A stretch of 64,000 nucleotides of DNA from DSVZ01 sp037439785 (GCA_037439785.1 JBBIVJ010000021.1:1-64000), one strand, 5' to 3'; numbered from the stretch's first letter, positions 52,339 to 62,696 are shown. The notes: generated by a model not told the origin, from the sequence alone. A program made the numbers and translations.

Positions 52339-52920
52339 TCAGAGGTGACGGAGGACCTGGAGGATGTCCAGCAGGACGGCCACGGGGGGTTGGGCGGCGT
52401 TGATTTCGTGGCGCAGCGCCGGCCCGTAGAACGCGAGCACCGGCCGGGTCTCCCGCTCGTAGGTGAGGAGGCGGTCGCGGATGACTTCCAGGTTGGCGTC
52501 GTCGAGGCGGTTTTCGCGCAGGGCGCGGCGCTGGAGCCGCTGGATGAGTTGCTCGCGGTCGGGGCAGGTCAGGTGGAGGACGGCCCGGACGTCCAGGGTC
52601 TCCTGGAGGAGTTCGGCCTGGCGGACGTTGCGGGGGATGCCGTCGAGCACCAGGGTGTCGGTGTCGGGGTGGAAGCGGCCGGCCCGTTCGCTGTTGGCGA
52701 TGTACTGGCGCCAGAGTTCGACGGTGGGTTCATCGGGCACCAGCCGGCCCTGGCTGGAGTACTGGACGAAGATGCGCCCCAGCCCGGTGTCGGGGCGCAG
52801 GCTGCGGAAGACCTCGCCGCAGGAGAAGTGGAAAAAGCCGGGGATGGTACCCAGGATGCGACCCTGGGTGCCCTTGCCGCTGCCCGGCGCGCCGAAGAGG
52901 AGAACGGTCTTGAGTTTCAT
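52339..52920 (-). CDS. adk: Adenylate kinase
   Basis: A 193-aa nucleoside monophosphate kinase interconverting ATP + AMP and 2 ADP. P-loop GAPGSGKGTQG (10-20), the NMP-binding segment HFSCGEVFRSL, and LVLDGIPRNVRQAELLQ (DGFPR-type motif). The lid is short with RRALRENRLDDANLEVIRDR, as in zinc-free forms. The variant residues (SCGEVFR for STGDMLR, DGIPR for DGFPR) make it a divergent member; another NMP kinase specificity is possible. It starts 24 nt after the stop of the upstream membrane-protein gene. Confidence 0.87.
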   Translation of the reverse strand: MKLKTVLLFGAPGSGKGTQGRILGTIPGFFHFSCGEVFRSLRPDTGLGRIFVQYSSQGRLVPDEPTVELWRQYIANSERAGRFHPDTDTLVLDGIPRNVRQAELLQETLDVRAVLHLTCPDREQLIQRLQRRALRENRLDDANLEVIRDRLLTYERETRPVLAFYGPALRHEINAAQPPVAVLLDILQVLRHL

Positions 52921-52944
52921 GCGGGCGGCGGCGGGCGGGCCGGC

Positions 52945-53946
52945 TCAGCGCCCCAGGTCGTCCTTGTGGCGGACCTGGATTTCGGCGATTTCGCCGATGG
53001 CGACGTTGACCTCCCTGGCCCCGGCCTGGATGGGCTGGATGAACATTTCGCTGGCGGAGATGCGGCTGATGCGGCGGGCCAGGAACTCCTGCTTGGGCGT
53101 TTTGATGACGAGCACCAGGTCTTTTTCGGCCTCGGAGGGGACCAACCGGAAGAAGCCGGAGAACTGGGTTTCGATGAATCGGCGGTTGAAGGTGTAGTCG
53201 CCGCGCTTGAAAATCTTGGGCTGGGGCCTGCCGGCGGCGGATTCCTCCTTGGCGGCGGCCACGCGCAGGCCGGTGCCGCTCATCGGCGGGGGCACGCCCA
53301 CCTTGCCCAGGGAGCCCCGGGTGGCGGCGGCCGGGCTGCTGGCCACGGCCGGGCCCGGGCCCGGTTCGGGCGGCGGAACGGCCAGCGCATCCTCGGCGGT
53401 GGTCTGCGGGCTGACCAAGGTGGGGGTGGCCAGGAAGATGAGCGGTCCCACCAACGGCAGCAGGGCGGAGAGCCCGCACACCACGGCGACGGGACGGTTG
53501 CGGTACAGGGCGATTTCGTAGGCGGCCAGGAGGTTGGCGAAGTACAGGGCGGCCAGGATGAGCAGGCCAATGGGGCGGCCGAAGGAGCTGAAAATCGTGG
53601 GCCGGCCGGCGGGCAGTTCGACGCGCGGAATTTCCTGGAGCACGACCGGGCGGGGCTTGGGGCGCGGCCGGGCCTCGGGCGGGATTTCGATGTAGGGCTC
53701 GGCAAACTCGCGGGCCCTGGGGCTGGCGGCCAGGGTTTTGAGGGTGGGCTGGTCAAAACGGCCCCACGGGATGCGGTCCGAAAAGCCGCCGCTACGCAAC
53801 CGGAACACCACCCCGCTCTCATCAAAGGCCGAAACCTCGCCGTAGATCGTGCTGCCGTCGGTCAGCTTGAATTCCGCGGCGGACAAGCCGCCTCCCCAAC
53901 CGAGGAGCCAGGCCCACGCCACAAGCAGGGTACAAAGGCGACGCAT
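52945..53946 (-). CDS. Exported membrane protein of unknown function
   Basis: A 333-aa protein with a signal peptide (MRRLCTLLVAWAWLLGWGGG, cleavage near SAAEF) followed by a small beta domain (FKLTDGSTIYGEVSAFDESG), two transmembrane helices at about 128-146 and 153-173 (GLLILAALYFANLLAAYEIA, AVVCGLSALLPLVGPLIFLA), a Pro/Ala-rich linker and a C-terminal soluble domain with FKRGDYTFNRRFIETQFSGF. No family recognised. The LTDGSTIYGEV opening resembles SH3-like domains in secreted Verrucomicrobia proteins. First gene of the adk/fmt operon. Confidence 0.75.
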   Translation of the reverse strand: MRRLCTLLVAWAWLLGWGGGLSAAEFKLTDGSTIYGEVSAFDESGVVFRLRSGGFSDRIPWGRFDQPTLKTLAASPRAREFAEPYIEIPPEARPRPKPRPVVLQEIPRVELPAGRPTIFSSFGRPIGLLILAALYFANLLAAYEIALYRNRPVAVVCGLSALLPLVGPLIFLATPTLVSPQTTAEDALAVPPPEPGPGPAVASSPAAATRGSLGKVGVPPPMSGTGLRVAAAKEESAAGRPQPKIFKRGDYTFNRRFIETQFSGFFRLVPSEAEKDLVLVIKTPKQEFLARRISRISASEMFIQPIQAGAREVNVAIGEIAEIQVRHKDDLGR

Positions 53947-54077
53947 GTTGCGGCAGTGGTTAGCAAACCGGGGGCCACGAAGAAAGTCTTTTCCCCACCC
54001 CACATCCCCGGAGAGGAGGGCGGGGCGGCCGGCAGATCCGGGTTTTCCGCGGCCGGCGTTTATGGTAGGTCGGGGCC

Positions 54078-54863
54078 GTGATTCATCCCACGGCGGTGAT
54101 TCATCCGCGGGCGGAGGTGGATGGCTCGGTCACGGTCGGTCCCGGGGCGGTGATTGACGCGGGGGTGGTGGTCGGCCCGCGCTGCGTCATCGGCCCGCAC
54201 GTGCACCTCACCGGCCACACGGTGCTGGGGGCGGACAACCGCCTCCATGCCGGCTGCGTGCTGGGCGACGCACCCCAGGACCTCAAGTACGCTGGCGCGC
54301 CCACCCGCCTGCGCATTGGCAACCGCAACGTGTTTCGCGAACACGTCACCGTGCATCGTTCCAATCACCCCGAGGAGGACACCCTGGTGGGCTCGGACAA
54401 CTACCTCATGGCCCACAGCCACGTGGGGCACAACTGCTGTCTGGGCGACCGGGTCATCCTGGCCAACGGAGCGGCCCTTGGGGGGCACGTGGTGGTGCAC
54501 GACCGGGCCTTTATTTCCGGCAACTGCCTGGTACACCAGTTCGTGCGGGTGGGGACCCTGGCCTTGATGCAGGGCGGCGCGGCCATCAGCAAGGACCTGC
54601 CGCCGTTCACCGTGGCGCGCGGGGACAACTACCTCTGCGGGCTGAACGTGGTGGGCCTGCGCCGCGCCGGCATCGCCGCCGGGGACCGCCTGGAGCTGCG
54701 CCGGCTGTACCGGTTCCTGTTCCGGACACATCGGAACCTGCGCGAGGCGATGGCCGAGGCGCGCGGCCAATTTGTCAGCGAGCTGGGGCAACTGATGCTG
54801 GATTTCATCGCCGCCAGCCGGCGGGGGGTGTGCACCGAGCGGCGCGCGGCCGCCGGAAATTGA
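54078..54863 (+). CDS. lpxA: Acyl-ACP--UDP-N-acetylglucosamine O-acyltransferase
   Basis: A 261-aa left-handed beta-helix enzyme, first step of lipid A synthesis in the cytoplasm. Hexapeptide repeats run from IHPTAVIHPRAEVDGSVTVG to about residue 190; the catalytic His is H118 in MAHSHVGHNCCLGD (equivalent to E. coli H125). Loop segments GDAPQDLKYAG and NVFREHVTVHRS match LpxA. The GTG start at 54078 follows TAGGTC by 7 nt. It shows that the cell makes lipopolysaccharide-type lipid A; the other lpx genes are not next to it. Confidence 0.96.
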   Translation: MIHPTAVIHPRAEVDGSVTVGPGAVIDAGVVVGPRCVIGPHVHLTGHTVLGADNRLHAGCVLGDAPQDLKYAGAPTRLRIGNRNVFREHVTVHRSNHPEEDTLVGSDNYLMAHSHVGHNCCLGDRVILANGAALGGHVVVHDRAFISGNCLVHQFVRVGTLALMQGGAAISKDLPPFTVARGDNYLCGLNVVGLRRAGIAAGDRLELRRLYRFLFRTHRNLREAMAEARGQFVSELGQLMLDFIAASRRGVCTERRAAAGN

Positions 54864-54890
54864 ACGCCGGCGACCGGGACCTGGCCCGGC

Positions 54891-54925
54891 AAAAAACCCC
54901 TCCCGAAAGTATCCGGGAGGGGTTT
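54891..54925 (-). terminator. Strong terminator between lpxA and the porin gene
   Basis: AAACCCCTCCCG (54894-54905) pairs perfectly over 12 bp with CGGGAGGGGTTT (54914-54925), 8-nt loop. On the minus strand it ends in a run of six T, so it terminates the porin transcript; it may also stop lpxA transcripts coming the other way. Confidence 0.9.
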
Positions 54926-54945
54926 GCGAGGCGGTGGGGGACCGC

Positions 54946-56121
54946 TCAGTACTTGAAGATCACGTTGAGCGCCAGCGACACCGCGTCGTTCTTGTCGCTG
55001 GGGCCGAAGATTTTATTGTCGGAGAGGTCGTGGTCCCAGCGGCACTCCAGCCGGGTGATGGCCTGGGCCCAGAGTGCGTAGTCCAGGGTCCCGGTCACGC
55101 CGAGCAGCTCGGCCCGCTCGCCGGTGGTCGTGCCGAACGCCCCCGGGCTGCCGGTGGCGTACTCGCCGCGGGTGTTGAACTTGAGCTTCTCGGTGAGCTG
55201 GATGGACAGGTAGCCGGCGATGGCGTTGGCGTAGGAGTTGTCGAACAGGCCGTTGGCCTGGTAGTCGTAGGCCACGCCCACGGTCACCGCCTTGGCCGGG
55301 GTGGGCAGGGTGGCGCCGGCGTAGTAGTTGATGATGTCGTTGCTGCCGAAGTAGTCCCCGGCAAACCCGGCATACATCACCCCGCCGTACAGGGTGGCGC
55401 CACTCAGGAAGACCAGGTCCTCGGGCGCGGTCAGCACCACGGAGCCCACGTAGGACAGTTCCCCGAAGTCCCAGCCGCCGCCCCGGTCCACCCGGCTGTT
55501 GATTTTGTTGTAAGCCGCTCGGCTTTCGATGCCGTTGGCCACGCCGGCGCTGATGCTCAGCCAGTCGGCAACGTCATAGCTGGCCAGCAGGCCGGTGTGG
55601 ATGATCGGCTCCAGGTAGAAGCCGAACGAGCGGCTGTAGTTGGGGTTGTTGCCGGCGTCGAACACCTCGTAGCCCATGATGGTGTCCCAGACGCCCATCT
55701 TGAGCTTGAGCCCGCTGCCCAACGGGGCGCGCAGCGAGACGTAGGCGTTCTTGATGGCAAAATCGCCGCTCGCCCCCGCCAGCGGGGACAGGGAGCCCAG
55801 CAGATTGGCGTCCGGCCCGAAGAGCAACTGCGCCCGGTAACCGGCCGACCAGTCCGATTCGTCCAGCGGCTTCTCGATGGCCAGCGAGACCACGTCCAGG
55901 TTGAAGCCGTTGTGCTTGTCCACCCCGTCATAGGACCGGCCGTACACGGCCGAGTCCTCCCCCAGCCGCAGAATGGCCGAGGTGTTGACGTACCCGCTGA
56001 GGGTGGTGGATTGCAGCGCACTCACCACCGGGTGTTGCGCCGCCTCTTCCGCCTGCAACGCGGCGGCCGTGCTGATGACGCCCGCCGAGACCAGGGCGGA
56101 CGTCCACAGGTTTTTGTTCAT
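54946..56121 (-). CDS. Outer-membrane beta-barrel porin-like protein
   Basis: A 391-aa exported protein: signal peptide MNKNLWTSALVSAGVISTAA with cleavage near LQAEE, followed by alternating beta strands rich in aromatic girdle residues (LSGYVNTSAILRLG, SWLSISAGVANG-like strands, YAGATLPTPAKAVTVGVAYD) and ending in the aromatic C-terminal signal NVIFKY expected for Bam-dependent barrels. It resembles BBP2-type outer-membrane proteins of Verrucomicrobia. It has the best Shine-Dalgarno in the window, AGGAGGA six nt before the ATG, and its base composition is less GC-biased than its neighbours', consistent with high expression. Confidence 0.87.
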   Translation of the reverse strand: MNKNLWTSALVSAGVISTAAALQAEEAAQHPVVSALQSTTLSGYVNTSAILRLGEDSAVYGRSYDGVDKHNGFNLDVVSLAIEKPLDESDWSAGYRAQLLFGPDANLLGSLSPLAGASGDFAIKNAYVSLRAPLGSGLKLKMGVWDTIMGYEVFDAGNNPNYSRSFGFYLEPIIHTGLLASYDVADWLSISAGVANGIESRAAYNKINSRVDRGGGWDFGELSYVGSVVLTAPEDLVFLSGATLYGGVMYAGFAGDYFGSNDIINYYAGATLPTPAKAVTVGVAYDYQANGLFDNSYANAIAGYLSIQLTEKLKFNTRGEYATGSPGAFGTTTGERAELLGVTGTLDYALWAQAITRLECRWDHDLSDNKIFGPSDKNDAVSLALNVIFKY

Positions 56122-56127
56122 ACGCGT

Positions 56128-56134
56128 TCCTCCT
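56128..56134 (-). promoter_or_regulatory. Strong Shine-Dalgarno of the porin gene
   Basis: AGGAGGA on the minus strand, 6 nt from the ATG at 56121. It fixes the porin start and stands out because most genes here have no such site. Confidence 0.85.
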
Positions 56135-56234
56135 GCGTTGATGTTGTGTTGTTCCACGTTTCGCTTCACCGCGGTCGGAGCGGGACACCAAGCGCGTCAA
56201 GGCTCGAAGGACGACCCACCCTGGCCGCGCACGC

Positions 56235-56262
56235 AGGTTAGCGGGCGACCTCCGAAAAACAA
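56235..56262 (-). promoter_or_regulatory. Candidate porin promoter
   Basis: On the minus strand TTGTTT (complement of 56257-56262), a 16-nt spacer and TAACCT (complement of 56235-56240). This would leave a leader of roughly 105 nt before the porin ATG, long enough for post-transcriptional control. Confidence 0.4.
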
Positions 56263-56437
56263 CAAGCTTTTTTCATCCACGTCACCACCCGCCCCCGGTC
56301 TGCGCGGAAAGGCCACGCCCTGCCAGCCATTTGGGCAGCGGCGGTATAAGGCGGAGGACGGCCACAGGAGCCGCCCCTTGCCCGTACCGACCATTCAGCC
56401 ACGCGGTCGCCGTCCAAGCGGACGCCGCCGCCGCCCG

Positions 56438-56469
56438 CCCCGCCCCGGCGGCGGACGGGCGGGGTTTTT
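56438..56469 (+). terminator. Orphan plus-strand terminator before prmC
   Basis: CCCCGCCC (56438-56445) pairs with GGGCGGGG (56457-56464), 11-nt loop, followed by TTTTT. No plus-strand CDS lies upstream in the 385-bp gap 56122-56506; the nearest, lpxA, is over 1.5 kb away across the antisense porin gene. It may end a small RNA or antisense transcript, or insulate prmC. The rest of the gap holds only the porin leader and promoter. Confidence 0.75.
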
Positions 56470-56506
56470 CATTTTTCCTTTCACGCGCCGCCCCTAGGCT
56501 CCCGCC

Positions 56507-57373
56507 GTGACGGTGCTCGAGGTGATCCGGCGGAGCGCGGAGTATCTGGAACGCATGGGAGTGGAATTGCCCCGCCTGCAGGCGGAATGGCTCCTGGCTC
56601 ATGTGCTGCACCGGCCCCGGCTGCACCTGTACCTTGAGTTTGAACGGCCCGTGGCGGAAGCAGACCTGGCCCGGATGCGCGAGTTGGTCCGCCGGCGCGG
56701 CGCCCGCGAACCACTCCAGTACCTGGTGGGCTCGACGAATTTTTGCGGCCTCGAGCTGGCGGTCTCGCCGGCAGCCTTGATTCCCCGCCCCGAGACCGAG
56801 CTGCTGGCCGAACAGGCCTGGACCTTTCTAAATGCCCGGGCCGGCGCGGGAGCGAACCTGAACGCGCTGGATTTCGGGACCGGCACCGGTTGCCTGGCCA
56901 TTGCCCTGGCCGTCCGCTGCCCGGCGGTGCGGGTCTGGGCGGTCGAGCTGTCCGAACCGGCGCTCGATCTGGCGCGGGCCAACGCCGCCCGCCACGGGGT
57001 GGCCGGCCGCATCGAGTTCCTGGCGGGGGACGGTTTCGCCGTCGTGCCACCGGTGGGGCGGTTTGAGGTGGTCGTGGCCAACCCGCCCTACATCCCCAGC
57101 GCGGAACTGGCGCGCTTGCCGCCGGAGGTGCGCGACCACGAGCCCCGCCCGGCCCTCGACGGCGGGCCGGATGGCCTGGGCGTCATCCGCCGGCTGGCCA
57201 CCGCGGCGCGGGCGTGGTTGCGGCCGGAGGGGCGGTTGTTCCTGGAATTCGGAGACGACCAGGCGGAGGCCGTCACCGCCTTGTTTGCCGGGGCGGGGTG
57301 GACGGAGGTGACGGTGGAAAAGGATGGAACAAGTCGGCCGCGGATGCTGATTGCTGCGCCCGGCTCGACGTGA
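56507..57373 (+). CDS. prmC: Peptide chain release factor N5-glutamine methyltransferase
   Basis: A 288-aa SAM enzyme that methylates the Gln of the GGQ motif in RF1/RF2. N-terminal helical domain (1-80), then LIPRPETELLAEQAW, SAM motif DFGTGTGCLAIALA (122-135) and the catalytic NPPYIPSAEL with NPPY at 192-195. Length is typical. The GTG start at 56507 is 6 nt after TAGGCT (56495-56500), a leaderless arrangement, with a terminator just upstream. It is followed by murA after 46 nt. Confidence 0.94.
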   Translation: MTVLEVIRRSAEYLERMGVELPRLQAEWLLAHVLHRPRLHLYLEFERPVAEADLARMRELVRRRGAREPLQYLVGSTNFCGLELAVSPAALIPRPETELLAEQAWTFLNARAGAGANLNALDFGTGTGCLAIALAVRCPAVRVWAVELSEPALDLARANAARHGVAGRIEFLAGDGFAVVPPVGRFEVVVANPPYIPSAELARLPPEVRDHEPRPALDGGPDGLGVIRRLATAARAWLRPEGRLFLEFGDDQAEAVTALFAGAGWTEVTVEKDGTSRPRMLIAAPGST

Positions 57374-57419
57374 AAACGTGGCGGGCCGGAGCCGCGGCCG
57401 GTGCGGCGCGGACGCTCTT

Positions 57420-58679
57420 ATGTACAGCCTGGTGATTCAAGGGGGGCACCCCCTCGAGGGTGAGGTGCAGATCAGCGGCGCGAAAAACGCGGTGCTGCCG
57501 ATCCTGGCGGCGACGCTGCTGACGCGGGAGCCGTGCGTCATCCGCCGCGTGCCGGAGTTGAGCGACGTGGCCTTCATGGCCAGGGTGCTCGGTTCCCTCG
57601 GCGCCAGGGTGCGCGTTCAGGGGGGGGAAATCACCGTGGAAGCGGCCCGCCTCCGCGGCCACGGGGACTACGAGCTGGTGCGCAAGATGCGCGGCTCGAT
57701 CTGCATCCTCGGTCCGCTGCTGGGCCGGCTCAAGGAGGCGCAGGTCTCCCTGCCGGGCGGCTGCGTCATCGGCCCCCGCCCGATTGATCTGCACTTGAAA
57801 GGGCTGCGCGCCCTGGATGCCCGCATCACCATCGAGCGCGGTTACGTGTGCGCGCGGACGCGCCATCTCCGCGGCACCAGCGTGTTCCTGGGCGGGCGGG
57901 CGGGTCCCACCGTGCTGGGCACGGCCAACGTGATGATGGCGGCCACGCTCGCCAAGGGGGTGACCGTGATTGAAAGCGCTGCCTGCGAGCCGGAGATCGT
58001 GGACCTGGCTCACTTCCTCAACGCCATGGGCGCCCAAATCACCGGCGCCGGCAGCCCCACCATCACCATCACCGGTGTGGACGAATTGCACGGCGCCGAG
58101 CACGAGGTGATCCCGGACCGGATCGAGGCGGCCACCTTCGCCGTGGCCGCGGCGGCCACGCGCGGGGAGGTCACCCTGCGCGGCTCGCGGCCCGAGCATT
58201 ACCACGCCGTGCTGGACAAGCTGGCCGAGTGCGGCGCCCGCATCCTCCGCCGCCAGGGCGCGGTCACCGTCATGGGCGCGCGCCGCTACAAGCCGGCGGA
58301 CATCACCACCCAGCCCTACGCCGGCTTCCCCACCGACGCCCAGGCTCAGATGATGGTCCTGCTGACCCAGGCCGAGGGCATCAGCCTGATCACCGAGCGC
58401 ATCTACGAATCCCGCTTCATGCACGTCAGCGAACTGGCGCGCCTGGGGGCGGACATCACCCTGGAGGGTCCCACCGCCGTCATCAAGGGCCCCACTCCCC
58501 TGAGCGGCGCGCCGGTCATGGCCAGCGACCTGCGGGCCTCCGCCGCCCTGGTGCTGGCCGGGCTGGTCGCCGCGGGGGAGACGCGCGTCAAACGCATCTA
58601 CCACCTGGACCGGGGCTACGAAAAAATTGACGCCAAGCTCCGGGCCCTGGGCGCTCGCGTCAAGCGCGTGCAGGACTAA
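57420..58679 (+). CDS. murA: UDP-N-acetylglucosamine 1-carboxyvinyltransferase
   Basis: A 419-aa cytoplasmic enzyme, first committed step of peptidoglycan synthesis, adding enolpyruvate from PEP to UDP-GlcNAc. K22 and N23 are in SGAKNAVLPILAA. The fosfomycin-target Cys is C115 in LPGGCVIGPRPIDLH, at exactly the E. coli position. RIEAATFAVAA and TERIYESRFMHVSELARLGA are also present. All features are intact, so the cell should build peptidoglycan and be fosfomycin-sensitive at target level. It is in a row with prmC and two downstream genes. Confidence 0.97.
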   Translation: MYSLVIQGGHPLEGEVQISGAKNAVLPILAATLLTREPCVIRRVPELSDVAFMARVLGSLGARVRVQGGEITVEAARLRGHGDYELVRKMRGSICILGPLLGRLKEAQVSLPGGCVIGPRPIDLHLKGLRALDARITIERGYVCARTRHLRGTSVFLGGRAGPTVLGTANVMMAATLAKGVTVIESAACEPEIVDLAHFLNAMGAQITGAGSPTITITGVDELHGAEHEVIPDRIEAATFAVAAAATRGEVTLRGSRPEHYHAVLDKLAECGARILRRQGAVTVMGARRYKPADITTQPYAGFPTDAQAQMMVLLTQAEGISLITERIYESRFMHVSELARLGADITLEGPTAVIKGPTPLSGAPVMASDLRASAALVLAGLVAAGETRVKRIYHLDRGYEKIDAKLRALGARVKRVQD

Positions 58680-58688
58680 ACTCCCGCC

Positions 58689-59084
58689 ATGCGACCGGTG
58701 CTTTCGGTGCTGCTGTTGCTGGCCGGCATCTGGGCGGGCTGGAAGTTCCTCCGCTACGCCGGCAGCGAGGTCTCCCGCCACGAACGGGGCGAGGCCGCTC
58801 CCCGCTACGCGCCCGGACAGTTGCCCGGCCTGCCGGCGGCGCTGGAGGAATCCCTGGCGGCGGCGCAGCGTGCGGGGGTGGACGAGTTCCGCCGCTGGCT
58901 GGACCGGCACCGGGCGGAAATCGCCGAACCCCGCCTGACGCAGATCGAGCTGGATTACGTCGTGCGGGTGGGCGGCCGCGACCCGGCCGAGGCCCGCCGG
59001 GTGCTCCAGCGCCTCCAGGGTCGCCTCCGGCCGGACCACCCCCAGTACCGCCGCTTTCAGGAGCTGAGCCGGGCCTACCCGTGA
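58689..59084 (+). CDS. Small single-pass membrane protein, unknown
   Basis: A 131-aa protein with one N-terminal membrane helix (residues 4-21, PVLSVLLLLAGIWAGWKFL) and a soluble, Arg/Glu/Ala-rich helical domain (LPGLPAALEESLAAAQRAGV, DEFRRWLDRHRAEIAEPRLT, VLQRLQGRLRPDHPQYRRFQ). No family recognised. It starts 9 nt after the murA stop and its TGA overlaps the GTG of the HAD gene (GTGA), so it is coupled to both. Confidence 0.72.
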   Translation: MRPVLSVLLLLAGIWAGWKFLRYAGSEVSRHERGEAAPRYAPGQLPGLPAALEESLAAAQRAGVDEFRRWLDRHRAEIAEPRLTQIELDYVVRVGGRDPAEARRVLQRLQGRLRPDHPQYRRFQELSRAYP

Positions 59085-59767
59085 GGTGCGTCGTGCGGGC
59101 CATCACCTTCGACGTCGGAGGCACGTTGGTCGAACCGTGGCCTTCGGTGGGGGAGGTGTATCTGGCCGTGGCGCGGGAATGGGGAGCGGTCCGGGCGGAC
59201 CCCGCCGAGGTCAACCGCCGGTTCGCCGCGGTCTGGCGCGCACGCCGGCCGGGCTTTGATTATTCCCGCGCGGCGTGGGCCGGGGTGGTGGCGGAGACGT
59301 TGCAGGGGCTGGTGCCCTGGGCGGAGGACCCGGCTTTTTTCGACCGGCTGTACACGCACTTCGCCGGTCCGGCCCCCTGGCGGGTGTTTCCGGAGGTGCG
59401 GCCGGTGCTCACGGCGCTGCGGGACCGCGGCTTTCGCCTGGCGGTGCTTTCGAACTGGGACGAGCGACTGCCGGGCCTGCTCGAGGCGCTGGGGCTGGCG
59501 GGCATGTTCGAGCGGGTGGTGGTCTCGCGCCAGGTGGGCTGGCACAAGCCCGACCGCCGTCTCTTCGCCCACGCCGCCGCCCAACTCGGGGTGGCGCCCG
59601 CGCAGCTTCTACACGTCGGCGACGACCCGCTGGAAGACGTCGAGGGCGCCCGGGCCGCCGGATGGCAGGCGGCGCGGGTGTGCCGCAACGGCGGGGCGGT
59701 CCCCGCGGGCGAGGTCCTGCGGCTGGCGGGGTTGGGGGAGTTGCCGGCACGGGTGGCCCTGCCCTGA
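59081..59767 (+). CDS. HAD-superfamily hydrolase-like protein (HDHD3-type motif I)
   Basis: A 228-aa Rossmann-like HAD protein with an alpha-helical cap (about 20-95). Motif I is ITFDVGGTLVEP, where the usual second Asp (the acid/base of DxDxT) is Gly; motif II is LAVLSNWD; motif III Lys lies in GWHKPDRRLFAHA; motif IV is HVGDDPLEDVEGARAAGW. Without the second Asp, ordinary phosphatase activity is likely weak; similar DVGGT proteins are common. The GTG at 59081 overlaps the previous stop; a GTG at 59093 is possible. Confidence 0.85.
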   Translation: MRCVVRAITFDVGGTLVEPWPSVGEVYLAVAREWGAVRADPAEVNRRFAAVWRARRPGFDYSRAAWAGVVAETLQGLVPWAEDPAFFDRLYTHFAGPAPWRVFPEVRPVLTALRDRGFRLAVLSNWDERLPGLLEALGLAGMFERVVVSRQVGWHKPDRRLFAHAAAQLGVAPAQLLHVGDDPLEDVEGARAAGWQAARVCRNGGAVPAGEVLRLAGLGELPARVALP

Positions 59768-59827
59768 GTTGGCGAGCAGCCTCGCTTAGGGGCGCTGCTT
59801 CGCGCCCTAATACTTCGGCGCGGTGCG

Positions 59828-59856
59828 TTGACGCGGAGGGGGTTCGGTTCTAGAAG
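59828..59856 (+). promoter_or_regulatory. Candidate promoter of the sdh operon
   Basis: TTGACG (59828-59833), an exact 17-nt spacer and TAGAAG (59851-59856). It implies a leader of about 135 nt before sdhC, unlike the very short leaders elsewhere. The remainder of the 231-bp gap holds no supported gene. Confidence 0.5.
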
Positions 59857-59998
59857 GGGGTCTTGCCGGATGGAGTGCTTGGACAGCCCGACGCCGCCGG
59901 CACAGCCCGAAGGGGGCAGTGACCCCCGCCCCAATGCAGGCCTCCATGCGATGTGTTGAAGGTGCCCTCGGTCCCTCCGAGCGGCGGTTTCGTTTGTC

Positions 59999-60772
59999 AT
60001 GAGCGCACTCCGGCGACTGTTTCATTCCACCCTCGGACAGAAATACCTGATGGCCGTCAGCGGGCTGGCGCTGGTGGGATTTGTCTGCGGCCACCTGGTG
60101 GGGAACCTGCAGTTTTTTCTGCCGCCGCGGGTGATCAACCGTTACGCGCACTTCCTGCACAGCAACGCCGAGCTGCTCTGGGGGGTGCGGTTGACCCTGC
60201 TGGCGCTGGTGCTGCTGCACCTCGTGACGGGGGTGCGGTTGTGGCGGGCCAACCGCGCGGCACGCTCGACCGCCTACGCCAGCCCGGCCCCGCCGTTCGG
60301 GGCCGGCCTCGCCGCGCGCACCACCCTGCTCAGCGGCCTGATCATCGCCGCGTTCGTGATCTACCACCTGCTGCATTTCACGGTGCGGGTGGAGGCCATC
60401 AACGGCACGGCGGTGCCCTTCCGGGCGTTGCGGGAGCCGGGGACGGGACATCCGGATGTGTTCGCCATGATGGTGGCCGGCTTCCAGGTCTGGCCGGTGT
60501 CGTTGTTTTACGCGGTGGGGGTGACGCTGCTGGCCCTGCATCTCAGCCACGGTGTGGCGGCGATGTTTCAGTCCCTGGGCTGGCGCAACCCGGTGTATGC
60601 CCCGTGGATTGCCCGGCTGGCCCGCCTGCTGGCGGTTGGCGTGCTGGTGGGCTATTTGAGCATCCCGGCGGCGGTGTTGTTGGGGCGGGGACAGCGTTAC
60701 CTGGCCGGGGTGGTGGAACACAGCGCGCGCACCGCCGCACTGGTACAAGCGGGAAAGGAGGCGGCGAAGTAG
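59999..60772 (+). CDS. sdhC: Succinate dehydrogenase cytochrome b subunit (di-heme, b558 type)
   Basis: A 257-aa integral membrane anchor with five transmembrane helices carrying two b hemes and the quinone site. Candidate heme-ligand histidines: H32 (CGHLVGN), H74 (LHLVTG), H123/H126 (YHLLHF) and H181/H184 (HLSHG). The single-polypeptide anchor (no SdhD) matches the Bacteroidetes/epsilon type and TIGR02046. It passes electrons between quinone and SdhAB. The stop is 1 nt before the sdhA ATG. Confidence 0.93.
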   Translation: MSALRRLFHSTLGQKYLMAVSGLALVGFVCGHLVGNLQFFLPPRVINRYAHFLHSNAELLWGVRLTLLALVLLHLVTGVRLWRANRAARSTAYASPAPPFGAGLAARTTLLSGLIIAAFVIYHLLHFTVRVEAINGTAVPFRALREPGTGHPDVFAMMVAGFQVWPVSLFYAVGVTLLALHLSHGVAAMFQSLGWRNPVYAPWIARLARLLAVGVLVGYLSIPAAVLLGRGQRYLAGVVEHSARTAALVQAGKEAAK

Positions 60773-60773
60773 C

Positions 60774-62694
<1,921 letters not shown>

Positions 62695-62696
<2 letters not shown>

